From Geodermatophilus telluris (GTDB taxonomy: Bacteria; Actinomycetota; Actinomycetes; Mycobacteriales; Geodermatophilaceae): a stretch of 64,000 nucleotides of DNA. Below, piece after piece: positions 18,046 through 26,503 of the stretch. A program made the position numbers and the translations under genes. The stretch is from contig NZ_FMZF01000003.1 in the NCBI RefSeq assembly GCF_900102745.1, forward strand, positions 568,935-632,934. The letters are read 5' to 3'. Under the pieces are notes generated by a model. That model searched no databases, had not been told where the DNA came from, and saw only the letters and a list, made by a program, of their open reading frames with translations. Within the stretch, counting starts at the first letter, position 1. Every line of letters starts with the position of its first letter.

Positions 18046-18061
18046 GTCGTCGTGCCGCCGG

Positions 18062-18799
18062 TCAGGGCAGGTCGTCCTCCCAGTCCGGCCCGTCCGGCCC
18101 GTCGGGATCGGGGTCGGTGCCGAAGCCGGTCCCGTCGAGGACCTCGCGGACCACACCGGCGGCCAGGCCGCCGGGGTAGCCCTTGCGGGCGAGCATCCCG
18201 ACCAGCCGGCGGGTGGCGGTGACGCGGTCCACCCGGCGCAGCGCCGGGAGCCGCCGCTCCACCAGGTGGCGGGCGGCCGCGCGCTCGTCCTCGTCGTCGA
18301 CCAGGGCGAGGGCCTGCTCGGCGTCCTCGCCGTCGACGCCCTTGGCCCGCAGCTCCGTGCGCAGGGCCCGGCGGGCCAGGCCGCGGCCGGCCTGCCGGGA
18401 GCTCACCCAGGCGCGCGCGAAGGCGGCGTCGTCGATCAGGCCGACCTCACCGAAGCGGTCGAGCACGGCGGTCGCGGCGTCCTCCGGGACGCCGCGGCGC
18501 TCGAGCAGCTCGGCAAGCTGCCGGCGGGTCTTCGGCGCGCCGGTGAGCGCGCGGAGGCAGATCGCCCGGGCCACCGACTCCGGGTCGCCCGGCTCGTCGG
18601 CCGGGTCCCCGGTGTCGGGCTCCGCACCGTCGGCGAGGTGGGCGGCGGCCGGACCGTCCGGGTCAGGGGACGGCCCGGACCGCCGCCGCCGGCCGGACCG
18701 CCCGCGTGGGGAGTCCCCGAACGGGCGGCGCCGGCCGGCGGGCCGGTCGGACCGCTCGGGCTCGTCGTCCCAGGGGGACGGGCCCGGCCGGCCGCTCAC
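18062..18799 (-). CDS. recX: Regulatory protein RecX
   Basis: Inhibitor of RecA filament extension and recombinase activity. About 80 disordered, charged residues precede three-helix RecX repeats: ICLRALTGAPKTRRQLAELLERRGVP, DDAAFARAWVSSRQAGRGLARRALRTEL and a third RRLVGMLARKGYPGGLAAGVVREVL. Start GTG 18797-18799 is 8 bases after the recA stop, so it is cotranscribed with recA and should be SOS-induced. The C-terminus carries a short DPDG/PDGP repeat. Confidence 0.93.
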   Translation of the reverse strand: MSGRPGPSPWDDEPERSDRPAGRRRPFGDSPRGRSGRRRRSGPSPDPDGPAAAHLADGAEPDTGDPADEPGDPESVARAICLRALTGAPKTRRQLAELLERRGVPEDAATAVLDRFGEVGLIDDAAFARAWVSSRQAGRGLARRALRTELRAKGVDGEDAEQALALVDDEDERAAARHLVERRLPALRRVDRVTATRRLVGMLARKGYPGGLAAGVVREVLDGTGFGTDPDPDGPDGPDWEDDLP

Positions 18800-18807
18800 C
18801 GGAGTGC

Positions 18808-19839
18808 TCAGAAGTCGACCGGGTCGGCGGCGGGTGCGTCGACCTGCGGGCCGATGCCCAGCTTCTCCTTGACCTTCTTCTCGATCTCGTCGGCGAGGTC
18901 GGGGTTGTCGCGCAGGAAGGAGCGGACGTTCTCCTTGCCCTGGCCGAGCTGGTCGCCCTCGTACGTGTACCAGGCGCCGGACTTGCGGATGAAGCCCTGC
19001 TCGACGCCGGCGTCGATGAGGCCGCCCTCGCGGCTGAAGCCCTGACCCCACAGCAGGTCGAGCTCGGCCTGCTTGAACGGGGCGGCGACCTTGTTCTTCA
19101 CGACCTTGACCCGCACCCGGCTGCCGACGGCGTCGGTGCCCTGCTTGAGGGTCTCGATCCGGCGCACGTCGAGGCGGACCGACGAGTAGAACTTCAGCGC
19201 GCGGCCACCGGTGGTGACCTCGGGCGAGCCGTAGACGATGCCGACCTTCTCGCGCAGCTGGTTGATGAAGATCGCCGTGGTGCCCGAGTTGTTCAGCGCA
19301 CCGGTGATCTTGCGCAGCGCCTGGCTCATCAGGCGGGCCTGCAGACCGACGTGGCTGTCACCCATCTCGCCCTCGATCTCGGCGCGGGGCACGAGGGCCG
19401 CCACGGAGTCGATGACGATGATGTCGAGCGCGCCGGAGCGGATGAGCATGTCGGCGATCTCGAGTGCCTGCTCACCGGTGTCGGGCTGGCTGACCAGCAG
19501 CGCGTCGGTGTCGACGCCGATGGCCCGGGCGTACTCGGGGTCGAGGGCGTGCTCGGCGTCGATGAAGGCGGCGATGCCGCCGGCGGCCTGGGCGTTGGCC
19601 ACCGCGTGCAGGGCGACCGTGGTCTTGCCGGAGGCCTCGGGACCGTAGACCTCGACGACGCGGCCGCGGGGCAGGCCGCCGATGCCCAGCGCGATGTCGA
19701 GCGCGATCGAGCCGGTCGGGATGACCTTGATCGCCTGGGCAGCGCTGTCGCCCAGCCGCATGACCGAGCCCTTGCCGAACTGCTTGTCGATCTGGGCGAG
19801 GGCCATGTCGAGGGCCTTGTCGCGGTCGAGCGTTGCCAT
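18808..19839 (-). CDS. recA: Recombinase RecA
   Basis: ATP-dependent strand-exchange protein and LexA co-protease. 343 residues from ATG 19837-19839, preferred over GTG 19848 because AAGGTGAG lies 4 bases before the ATG. Walker A is GPEASGKT (66-73), Walker [13 protein letters not shown], and loop L2 includes the [18 protein letters not shown] region. No intein is present, unlike some mycobacteria. An SOS box lies 133 bases upstream. Confidence 0.98.
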   Translation of the reverse strand: MATLDRDKALDMALAQIDKQFGKGSVMRLGDSAAQAIKVIPTGSIALDIALGIGGLPRGRVVEVYGPEASGKTTVALHAVANAQAAGGIAAFIDAEHALDPEYARAIGVDTDALLVSQPDTGEQALEIADMLIRSGALDIIVIDSVAALVPRAEIEGEMGDSHVGLQARLMSQALRKITGALNNSGTTAIFINQLREKVGIVYGSPEVTTGGRALKFYSSVRLDVRRIETLKQGTDAVGSRVRVKVVKNKVAAPFKQAELDLLWGQGFSREGGLIDAGVEQGFIRKSGAWYTYEGDQLGQGKENVRSFLRDNPDLADEIEKKVKEKLGIGPQVDAPAADPVDF

Positions 19840-19971
19840 GGTGCTCACCTTCGGGAAGTCGCGTGCGGAGTCGTTGTGGTGTCGCGGACGACGCTAGGTC
19901 GGGGGTCTGACACTTTCCGGGAACGGGCCGGACCTGTGGAGGAGCGACTCCCCTGTGGACGCCACTGTAGG

Positions 19972-19987
19972 GCGAACACACGTTCGA
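19972..19987. promoter_or_regulatory. LexA (SOS) box upstream of recA
   Basis: GCGAACACACGTTCGA matches TCGAAC-N4-GTTCGA with one mismatch (first base). It lies 133 bases before the recA ATG in the recA-recX promoter region. Confidence 0.88.
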
Positions 19988-20019
19988 GTCGAGCGACACG
20001 CGCGGGTCCCGGCCGACCC

Positions 20020-20667
20020 TCAGACGAGCCCGTGCGTGTGCGCGAACACCGCCGCCTGGGTGCGGTCGCGCAGCCCCAGCTTGCCCAGGACACGGGCCAC
20101 GTGGGTCTTCACGGTGAGCTCGGAGAGCACGAGCGCGACGGCGATCTCGGCGTTGGACTCCCCGCGGGCCACCGCGCGCAGCACCTCCCGCTCGCGGGCG
20201 GTGAGCGAGGCCACCCGCGGGTCGGGCGGGGTGCCCGCCGGCAGCCGGTGCGCGACCGTGTCGAGCAGGCGGCGGGTCACCCGCGGCGAGACGACGGCGT
20301 CCCCCTGCGCGACCGCCCGCACCGCCCGCAGCAGCTCGCCGGGCTCGGCGTTCTTGGGCAGGAAGCCGCTCGCCCCCGCCCGCAGCGCGGCGAAGGCGTA
20401 CTCGTCGAGGTCGAAGGTGGTGAGCACCAGCACCCGCCCGGGCAGCTGCTCGGCGACGATCCGGCGGGTGGCCTCGACGCCGTCGACACCGGGCATGCGC
20501 ACGTCCATCACCACCACGTCGGGGCGCAGCTCGCGGGTGAGCGCGACCGCCGCGGCGCCGTCCCCGGCCTGGCCGACGACGGTCAGGTCGTCCTGGGCCT
20601 CGAGCACCATCGACAGGCCGGCGCGCACGAGGGGCTCGTCGTCGACGAGCAGCACGCGCGTGGTCAC
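20020..20667 (-). CDS. NarL/LuxR-type response regulator
   Basis: DNA-binding response regulator of the two-component pair. Receiver domain residues 4-120 with acidic pocket Asp9-Asp10, phospho-acceptor Asp55 (VVVMDVRMPG) and Lys105 (FLPKN). The LuxR helix-turn-helix is near residues 148-212 (LTAREREVLRAVARGESNAEIA). GTG 20667 overlaps the kinase stop (GTGA). Last gene of a four-gene unit with an ABC exporter, so it probably controls that exporter. Confidence 0.93.
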   Translation of the reverse strand: MTTRVLLVDDEPLVRAGLSMVLEAQDDLTVVGQAGDGAAAVALTRELRPDVVVMDVRMPGVDGVEATRRIVAEQLPGRVLVLTTFDLDEYAFAALRAGASGFLPKNAEPGELLRAVRAVAQGDAVVSPRVTRRLLDTVAHRLPAGTPPDPRVASLTAREREVLRAVARGESNAEIAVALVLSELTVKTHVARVLGKLGLRDRTQAAVFAHTHGLV

Positions 20668-21875
20668 GGGGCCGCCACCGGGGTGCCGTCCTGCTCCGCG
20701 CGGGCCGCGGCGAGGGGCAGCACCGCGGCCACCCGCCACCCGCCGGCCGGACCCGGGCCCGCGGTGACCGACCCGTCCCAGGCCGCCACCCGCTCCCGCA
20801 TGCCGACCAGCCCGTGGCCGGCGCGGTCGGGGCCGGCGAGGTCGGGGCCGGCGCGGTCGGGGCCGGCGCGGTCGGGGGCAGCCGCTGGGGCGCCGTCGTC
20901 GGTCACCGAGACGGCCAGCTCCGCCGCCCGCCAGTCGAGCCGGACCTCCGCCGACCGCGCACCGCGGGCGTGCCGCAGCGTGTTCGTCAGCGCCTCCTGC
21001 ACCAGCCGGTGGACGGCGAGCTGCGCTCCGGCCGCCAGCGGCCGCGGGCTGCCGGTGACCGTGAGCACCGTGGGCAGCCCGGCGGCCCGCACCTGCTCGA
21101 CGACGCCGGCCAGGTCGGCCAGGCCCGGCGCCGGCGCGCGCTCGGCCGGGTCGTCGTCGGTGCGCAGCACCCCGACCAGCCGGTGCATCTCGGCGAGGGC
21201 CTGCCGGCCAGTCGCGGCGATCTGGGCCACCGCCTCCAGGGCCTGCGCGGTGCCGGGGGCGAAGCCGGCGCCGTCGGCCAGCGCCGTCATGACCGAGAGG
21301 TTGTGCGCGACGACGTCGTGCAGCTCCCGGGCGATCCGCGCCCGCTCCTCGACGACGGCGACGCGCGCCCGGGCGTCGCGCTCCCGCTCGGCGCGCAGGG
21401 CGCGGTCCTCCAGCGCGACCAGGTAGGCGCGCCGGGTGCGCCGGTCGCGGCCCACGACGGCCGCGGTGACGGTGACCGCGGCCAGCGGGACGACGGCGGC
21501 GGCGCCGGGGCGGCCGGCCAGTGCGGCCGCTCCCGCGAGCAGGGGGACGGCGAGGCAGGTGGCGACGGCGGCGGCCGCCGTCCGCGGGCCGCAGCGGTCG
21601 ACGACCCACACGAGCAGCAGCAGCACGGCCGCCCCGGCGGGCAGCAGGTGCCGCGGCTCGAGGCCGTGGAGCAGCCACCAGCCGACCACCACGGACGCGC
21701 TGGCGGCGAAGGCCGGCAGCGGCGCCCGGGCGCGGGCCAGCGCCGGCGCCCACGCCAGCAGCGTGACGACGACGTCGGCGGGGGTCGGCCCGCCGAAGCG
21801 GACGAGCGGGCCGACGGAGAGGACGGCGCCGGCGATCACCGGTCCCACCGTCCCCACCGCCGACCTCACCTGCAC
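20664..21875 (-). CDS. NarL-family sensor histidine kinase
   Basis: 403 residues: an N-terminal membrane domain of four to five helices with little extracytoplasmic sequence (intramembrane-sensing type), a HisKA_3 dimerisation domain with His186 in IARELHDVVAHNL, and a HATPase with N box VQEALTNTLRHARG and GHGLVGMRER. A PDRAG-type pentapeptide repeat sits just before GHGL, in the ATP lid. Start GTG 21875 has GGAGG upstream. It is 53 bases downstream of the ABC permease and overlaps the response regulator, the layout of exporter-linked sensing systems. Confidence 0.92.
   Translation of the reverse strand: MQVRSAVGTVGPVIAGAVLSVGPLVRFGGPTPADVVVTLLAWAPALARARAPLPAFAASASVVVGWWLLHGLEPRHLLPAGAAVLLLLVWVVDRCGPRTAAAAVATCLAVPLLAGAAALAGRPGAAAVVPLAAVTVTAAVVGRDRRTRRAYLVALEDRALRAERERDARARVAVVEERARIARELHDVVAHNLSVMTALADGAGFAPGTAQALEAVAQIAATGRQALAEMHRLVGVLRTDDDPAERAPAPGLADLAGVVEQVRAAGLPTVLTVTGSPRPLAAGAQLAVHRLVQEALTNTLRHARGARSAEVRLDWRAAELAVSVTDDGAPAAAPDRAGPDRAGPDLAGPDRAGHGLVGMRERVAAWDGSVTAGPGPAGGWRVAAVLPLAAARAEQDGTPVAAP
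20821..20880 (-). repeat. 15-bp tandem repeat in the kinase ATP lid
   Basis: Four 15-base units (GCGCGGTCGGGGCCG with small changes) encode repeated PDRAG/PDLAG inside the histidine kinase, immediately before its G2-type GHGLVGM motif. The length keeps frame. Confidence 0.9.
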
Positions 21876-21928
21876 GGGAGCCCCTCCACGGACGCCATCG
21901 TGCCCCGCGACCGGGTCGGGCCGGGACC

Positions 21929-22765
21929 TCACGCGTCCCGTCGGCGCACCGTGACCACCGCGGCCGCGAAGAGCAGCACCAGGTAGCCGCAGAGGACGGC
22001 GTAGCCGGTCCACGGCGCGAACTCGTCGGCCGTGGTGACGCGCTGCAGGACGCTCGACCCCGCCTGCCCGGGTAGCCAGCGCACGACGTCGGGGCCCCAG
22101 CTGGACGGCAGCAGGCCGCCGAGCACCGGCAGCAGGAAGACGATCCCGAACAGCGTGCCGATCGCGCCGCCGGTGGAGCGCAGCAGCCAGCCGAGCGCCG
22201 AGCCGAGCAGCCCGATGGCGGTGACGTAGAGCCCGGCGCCGAGGACGGCGCGCGCCACCCCGTCGTCGGCGAGCGACACCCCGGCGTCGCCGAGCGCGGC
22301 CTGGCCGACGAGGAAGGCGGCCACCGCGGCCGCCGTCGTCGTCGCCAGGGCCACGGCGGCGAGGACCGCGGCACGGCCGAGCAGCACCGGCCAGCGCTGC
22401 GGCACGGCGGCGAAGGTGACCCGCACGGCGCCACTGGTGTACTCGCCGGTGACCAGCAGCACGCCGAGCACGCCGGTGGCCAGCGCGGCCAGGTTGTACC
22501 CGCCGAGGCTCAGCGCGACCGGGTCGGCCAGGTCCAGCCCGGGCGGGCCGCCCCGTCCGCCGGGGCCGCCGGACTCCGAGGTCGAGGTGAACAGCAGCCC
22601 GAGCAGGACCATCGCGACCGAGGCCCCGCCGAGCACCCACCACGTGGTGCGCAGCGACCGGAGCGCCAGCCACTGCCCGACCAGCAGCCCGCGCACGCCG
22701 CCGCCGGCCGGGCGCCACGCGGGCGCCACGCGGGCGGAGCGGGGGTGCAGCGTGTCGGTGCTCAT
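21929..22765 (-). CDS. ABC-2 type transporter permease
   Basis: 278-residue membrane protein with about six helices: LRTTWWVLGGASVAMVLLGLLF near the N-terminus, LAALATGVLGVLLVTGEYTSGAVRVTFAAVP (EYTSG is typical of ABC-2 exporters), and a C-terminal VLCGYLVLLFAAAVVTV followed by RRRDA. Start ATG 22763-22765 overlaps the ATPase stop (ATGA). Works with the upstream ATPase; substrate unknown, often an antimicrobial or lipid in this arrangement. Confidence 0.9.
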   Translation of the reverse strand: MSTDTLHPRSARVAPAWRPAGGGVRGLLVGQWLALRSLRTTWWVLGGASVAMVLLGLLFTSTSESGGPGGRGGPPGLDLADPVALSLGGYNLAALATGVLGVLLVTGEYTSGAVRVTFAAVPQRWPVLLGRAAVLAAVALATTTAAAVAAFLVGQAALGDAGVSLADDGVARAVLGAGLYVTAIGLLGSALGWLLRSTGGAIGTLFGIVFLLPVLGGLLPSSWGPDVVRWLPGQAGSSVLQRVTTADEFAPWTGYAVLCGYLVLLFAAAVVTVRRRDA

Positions 22766-23685
22766 GCCAGGACCTCCTGCGGGGCGTCGGTGCGGTACTC
22801 CCGCTCGTCGCGGGTCAGGTCCATGAAGGCCTCCTCGAGCGAGGCCGACACCGGGGTCAGCTCGTGCAGCGCGATCCCGGCCCGGGCGGCGCGGTCGCCG
22901 ATCTCGGCCGCCGGCAGCCCGCGCACCTCGACCAGCCCGCGCTCCGGGGAGTCCAGGACGACGCCCTCGCCGGCCAGCAGGTCGACCAGCTCCACCGCCC
23001 GCGGGCTGCGCACCCGCACCGACGAGCCGCCGGCCTGGCGGAGGACGTCGTCGGTGGGGGCGTCGGCGACCAGCCGCCCGCGGCCGAGGACGACGAGGTG
23101 GTCGGCGGTCACCGCCATCTCGCTCATCAGGTGCGAGGACACCAGCACCGTGCGCCCCTCGGCCGCCAGCCGCCGGGTGAGGGTGCGGATCCAGAGGACG
23201 CCGTCGGGGTCGAGGCCGTTGACAGGCTCGTCGAGGACGACCGTGGCCGGGTCACCGAGCAGCGCCGTGGCCACCCCCAGGCGCTGGCCCATGCCGAGCG
23301 AGAACACGCCGACGCGCCGGTCGGCGACCGCCGTCAGCCCGGCGAGGTCCAGCACGGCGTCGACCCGCGACCGCGGCAGCCCGGCCGTGGCGGCGAGCAG
23401 GCGCAGGTGGTCGCGCGCGGTGCGCCCGGGGTGCGCCGAGCGGGCCTCCAGGAGGGCACCGACGGCGCGCAGCGGGGCGGGCAGGTCGGCGTAGCGGCGG
23501 CCGTCCACCAGCACGGTGCCCGCGGTCGGCCGGTCGAGGCCGACGACGACGCGCATCGTCGTCGACTTCCCGGCTCCGTTGGGGCCCAGGAACCCGGTCA
23601 CCCGGCCGGAGCGGATGGTGACGGTGAGGTCGTCGACGGCCGTGCGGTCGCCGTAGCGCTTGGTCAGTCCACGGATCTCGATCAC
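22762..23685 (-). CDS. ABC transporter ATP-binding protein (DrrA/CcmA-type)
   Basis: 307 residues. Walker A GPNGAGKST, signature FSLGMGQRLGV (LSGGQ variant as in drug exporters), Walker B TVVLDEP, VNGLDPDG, and a C-terminal regulatory extension after residue ~210. GTG 23683-23685 lies 7 bases from TAGCGT (23693-23698), a leaderless promoter that should drive the whole ATPase-permease-kinase-regulator unit. Confidence 0.92.
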   Translation of the reverse strand: MIEIRGLTKRYGDRTAVDDLTVTIRSGRVTGFLGPNGAGKSTTMRVVVGLDRPTAGTVLVDGRRYADLPAPLRAVGALLEARSAHPGRTARDHLRLLAATAGLPRSRVDAVLDLAGLTAVADRRVGVFSLGMGQRLGVATALLGDPATVVLDEPVNGLDPDGVLWIRTLTRRLAAEGRTVLVSSHLMSEMAVTADHLVVLGRGRLVADAPTDDVLRQAGGSSVRVRSPRAVELVDLLAGEGVVLDSPERGLVEVRGLPAAEIGDRAARAGIALHELTPVSASLEEAFMDLTRDEREYRTDAPQEVLA

Positions 23686-23692
23686 GCCGTCG

Positions 23693-23698
23693 ACGCTA
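23693..23698 (-). promoter_or_regulatory. Leaderless -10 of the ABC/two-component operon
   Basis: TAGCGT on the minus strand, 7 bases before GTG 23685, with no ribosome site between. Confidence 0.6.
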
Positions 23699-23781
23699 GG
23701 GAGCGCGGCCCCCTCCGCGCGTCGGCCGGCAGGACGGACCCGGGGCCGGCGCACCTGCTCCGCACGGAGTACGCCGCGGGG

Positions 23782-23976
23782 TCAGCGGTCCTTCCGCGGG
23801 ACCTCGTACTCCTCGCAGATGGCCAGCCAGACCCGGCGGACGGGCAGCCCGGCCTCGATCGCGTCGAGGGCCGTCCGGCCGCCGAGCGCGGAGAAGACGT
23901 GGTCGCGGGCCACGGTCTGCGCCCGCATCGACCCGAACTGGTCCTCGAGCCGGGACCAGAACTCCTGCAGGCGCAC
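23782..23976 (-). CDS. DUF3046 protein
   Basis: 64-residue actinobacterial protein of unknown function: MRLQEFWSRLEDQFG, VARDHVFSALGGRTALDAIEAG, VWLAICEEYEVP. The same family (Rv2738c) lies directly upstream of recA in mycobacteria; here a four-gene exporter unit separates them. GTG 23974-23976 lies 6 bases after TAGCGT at 23983-23988, whose TAG is the stop codon of the preceding PH-domain gene. Confidence 0.92.
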   Translation of the reverse strand: MRLQEFWSRLEDQFGSMRAQTVARDHVFSALGGRTALDAIEAGLPVRRVWLAICEEYEVPRKDR

Positions 23977-23982
23977 GTCCCG

Positions 23983-23988
23983 ACGCTA
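23983..23988 (-). promoter_or_regulatory. Leaderless -10 of DUF3046 fused to an upstream stop codon
   Basis: TAGCGT, 6 bases before GTG 23976. Bases 23986-23988 are also the TAG stop of the PH-domain gene. Confidence 0.6.
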
Positions 23989-24627
23989 GCGCGCCTCGCC
24001 GTCCGGGGCCGCGGCCGCCGCGTGGTCGGCGATCCCCTGGCGCAGCCGTCGGACCAGGGCCGCGGGGTCGTCGGCGGCCAGCCGCAGCTCGTCGACCGGC
24101 CGGCCGCCGGTGCGCGCGAGGGGCAGCACCAGCGGCGTCCGCAGCTCGACGTCCACCTGCGTCGAGGACACGACCGTCACCGACACCGCGCGCCGCTCCC
24201 CCTCCTCGACGACGACCGTGCGGGAGCCCTCCACGCTGCGCCGCCGCACCCGGACCGCGGCGATCGCCGCCCACGGCACCCGGACGTCGACGGAGAACCC
24301 GGACCGCACCCGGAGACCGTCGCCGTCGACGGCGTGCGGGTACACCGTCATCGACGCGAGCAGGCCGACCATCCAGAGCAGGCCGTAGACGCCGGCGACG
24401 AGCAGGGCGGCGCGCAGCGACGGCCAGGGCAGCAGCAGGTCGACCAGCGGGATCTCCACGGCCGACAGCACGACGAACGTCCACAGGACCGGCGAGACGG
24501 CCGAGGCGTACGGGAAGGCGTCGGCGCCGGCGGCCACGTCGGGGCGGCGCCGGAGCCAGCGCGCCAGGCTGCGCCACGTGCCGATCTCGTAGACGACCGC
24601 CCTGCGGGCGAGCCTGAGCAGGATCAC
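23986..24627 (-). CDS. PH-domain membrane protein
   Basis: 213 residues: a basic N-terminal segment, two transmembrane helices (SPVLWTFVVLSAVEIPLVDLLL and ALLVAGVYGLLWMVGLLAS), then a bacterial PH-like beta domain (YPHAVDGDGLRVRSGFSVDVRVPWAAIAAVRV, with later DVELRTPLVLPL). Such proteins are widespread in actinobacteria with unclear roles. The start GTG 24625-24627 overlaps the marR stop (GTGA), so it is coupled to the regulator. Confidence 0.8.
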   Translation of the reverse strand: MILLRLARRAVVYEIGTWRSLARWLRRRPDVAAGADAFPYASAVSPVLWTFVVLSAVEIPLVDLLLPWPSLRAALLVAGVYGLLWMVGLLASMTVYPHAVDGDGLRVRSGFSVDVRVPWAAIAAVRVRRRSVEGSRTVVVEEGERRAVSVTVVSSTQVDVELRTPLVLPLARTGGRPVDELRLAADDPAALVRRLRQGIADHAAAAAPDGEAR

Positions 24628-25076
24628 GACGCCGCTCCGCCCGGGACGAGGGGCCGCAGCCGCTCGAGCACCTCGTCGAGCACGGACACCAGCCCGTCGA
24701 GCCGTTCCCGGGAGAGCCCGCCGAAGAGCTGCCCGGCCAGCTCGGCCTGGCCGCGGGCGAGCTCGTCGAGGAGCTCCTGCCCGCGCGGGGTCGGGGTGAC
24801 GAGGGTGGCCCGGCGGTCGGCCGGGTGGGGCTCGCGGCTGACCAGACCGGACTCGGCCAGCCCGTCGACCAGGCCGGTGACGTTGCGCGCACTGACGCCG
24901 AGCGCGTCGGCCAGCGCCCGCTGGGTGCTCGGGCCGGCGCGCAGGTGCCACAGCAGGGTGGTGCGGGCGACCGTGAGCCCGGAGGCGGCCAGGGACGCCG
25001 CCATGTCCCGGCCCAGCAGCACCGTCAGCTCCAGCACCCGGTCCAGCGCGGCCACCCGCCCGTCGTCCGCCGGCAT
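24624..25076 (-). CDS. MarR-family transcriptional regulator
   Basis: 150 residues with a central winged helix: LLWHLRAGPSTQRALADALGVSARNVTGLVDGLAESGLV, wing REPHPADRRATLVTPTPRG, and C-terminal dimerisation helix. ATG 25074-25076 has GGAGGG 5 bases upstream. A perfect 8+8 palindrome 16 bases upstream is its probable operator, shared with the divergent miniprotein gene. Confidence 0.92.
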   Translation of the reverse strand: MPADDGRVAALDRVLELTVLLGRDMAASLAASGLTVARTTLLWHLRAGPSTQRALADALGVSARNVTGLVDGLAESGLVSREPHPADRRATLVTPTPRGQELLDELARGQAELAGQLFGGLSRERLDGLVSVLDEVLERLRPLVPGGAAS

Positions 25077-25091
25077 CGTGACCCTCCTGCA

Positions 25092-25110
25092 CCGTGAAGT
25101 GTCTTCACGG
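25092..25110. promoter_or_regulatory. Palindromic operator of the MarR regulator
   Basis: CCGTGAAG-TGT-CTTCACGG, perfect arms with a 3-base spacer, between divergent marR and the miniprotein gene; its right arm ends 12 bases before the latter's -10. Confidence 0.8.
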
Positions 25111-25122
25111 TATCGGACGACC

Positions 25123-25128
25123 TAGGCT
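25123..25128 (+). promoter_or_regulatory. Leaderless -10 of the miniprotein gene
   Basis: TAGGCT, 6 bases before GTG 25135. Confidence 0.6.
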
Positions 25129-25134
25129 GGTCCC

Positions 25135-25245
25135 GTGTTCCCGACCACCGGCTCGGCGACCTGGGACACCGTCCTGGAGCTCGGCATCGCGCTGTGCCTG
25201 CTCGTGACCCTCGTGCTGCTCTGGCGCGGCATGCGCGGCCGCTAG
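25135..25245 (+). CDS. 36-residue single-span membrane miniprotein
   Basis: Found by direct translation; shorter than usual gene-calling limits. It reads VFPTTGSATWDTVLELG, then a hydrophobic helix IALCLLVTLVLLW and a basic end RGMRGR, stop TAG 25243-25245. The positive C-terminus suggests an N-out, C-in topology. A leaderless TAGGCT -10 lies 6 bases before GTG, a MarR palindrome is upstream, and its stop is 4 bases from the convergent MFS stop, so the frame fits its gap exactly. Function unknown; regulation by the adjacent MarR protein is likely. Confidence 0.65.
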   Translation: MFPTTGSATWDTVLELGIALCLLVTLVLLWRGMRGR

Positions 25246-25249
25246 GCCC

Positions 25250-26503
25250 TCAGCGCCGGGCCCACACCACCGCGAGCGGGACCACGAGCGCCGCCGAGAC
25301 CCCCGCCACCAGGGCGAACCCGCCCACCGCCAGCAGCGGCCCGCCGACCGCGCCGGCCAGCGCCGCGCCCAGGCCCATGAGCAGGTCGGTGCCGCCCTGC
25401 GCGGTGGGCCGCACCTCCGCCGGCACCGACTCGGTGACCAGCGTCGAGCCGGCGATGAGCCCGCACGACCAGCCCAGCCCGAGCAGCAGCAGCCCGCCGC
25501 CCAGGCGCCACGCGGCCTCCGGCGGCGCGGTGCCGGCGATCGCGGCGGCGGCCAGCAGCAGCGCTCCGCCGACGGCGACCGTGGCCCGCCGCCCGGCACG
25601 GTCGGCGAGCAGCCCGACCACGGGACTGAACAGGTACATGCCGGCCACGTGCACGCTGATGACGAGCCCGACCAGCCGCAGCGTCGTCCCCTCGGGACCG
25701 CCGGCGTGCCCCATGTGCACCGGCGTCATGACCATGACCCCGACCATCACCGCGTGGGACACCACGACGGCCACCAGCCCGAGCCGGCCGCCCGGGTCGG
25801 CCCACACCGCGGCCAGCGCCGCCCGGGTGGCCCGCGGCGGGCGCACGGCCGGCGTGCCGGCGCCGTCCCGGAGCCGGCGGGCCAGCAGCAGCGGGTCGGG
25901 GCGCAGCGCGGCCCAGAGCCCGGCGGCGACGAGGGCGAACACCGCGGCCGACACGACGAACCCGCCCCCGAGCGCCGGCAGCCCGAGCGTCGCGGCCAGC
26001 CCGGCTCCCGGCGCGGCCAGCTGCGGGCCGAACACCGAGCCGACGGTGGTGGCCCAGACGACCAGCGCCAGCGCCCGGCCGCGCCGCTCGGGCGCGGCGA
26101 GGTCGGCGGCGGCGTAGCGCGCCTGCAGCCCGCACGCGGTGGAGGCGCCGAAGGCGAACAGGCCCACCAGCAGCAGCGGCAGCGACGACAGCGCGGCGGC
26201 GACGACGGTCAGCGCGGCCCCGGCGAGGGCCACGGCGTACCCGGCGACCAGACCGGCCCGGCGCCCGGCGCGGTCGGACAGCCGCGCCAGCGGGACGGCG
26301 AGCACCGCGGCGCCGAGCACGCCCGCGGTCTGCCCGAGCCCGGCGGCCGAGTCGCTGGCGGAGACCTCCCGGGCGAGCAGGCCGCCGACGGTGATGCCCA
26401 CGGTGACGCCGAGCCCGCCGAGCGCCACCGCGCCGGCGAGGACGCCGACGGTCCGCCGCTGGACGCCCTCGACGTCGGGGACGGCCGGGGCGCCGGGGGT
26501 CAC
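25250..26503 (-). CDS. Major facilitator superfamily transporter
   Basis: 417 residues, about twelve helices, two halves joined by a basic cytoplasmic loop near residue 210. The family A-loop motif appears as LARLSDRAGRRAGLV between helices 2 and 3 and again as VGLLADRAGRRATVAVGG in the second half. Drug-efflux type layout; substrate unknown. GTG 26501-26503 overlaps the acyl-CoA dehydrogenase stop (GTGA), so the two are coupled. It converges on the miniprotein gene. Confidence 0.9.
   Translation of the reverse strand: MTPGAPAVPDVEGVQRRTVGVLAGAVALGGLGVTVGITVGGLLAREVSASDSAAGLGQTAGVLGAAVLAVPLARLSDRAGRRAGLVAGYAVALAGAALTVVAAALSSLPLLLVGLFAFGASTACGLQARYAAADLAAPERRGRALALVVWATTVGSVFGPQLAAPGAGLAATLGLPALGGGFVVSAAVFALVAAGLWAALRPDPLLLARRLRDGAGTPAVRPPRATRAALAAVWADPGGRLGLVAVVVSHAVMVGVMVMTPVHMGHAGGPEGTTLRLVGLVISVHVAGMYLFSPVVGLLADRAGRRATVAVGGALLLAAAAIAGTAPPEAAWRLGGGLLLLGLGWSCGLIAGSTLVTESVPAEVRPTAQGGTDLLMGLGAALAGAVGGPLLAVGGFALVAGVSAALVVPLAVVWARR

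Noticed and set aside
18808..19839. A possible RecA intein
   Set aside because: The reading frame is continuous and of normal length with no intein blocks.
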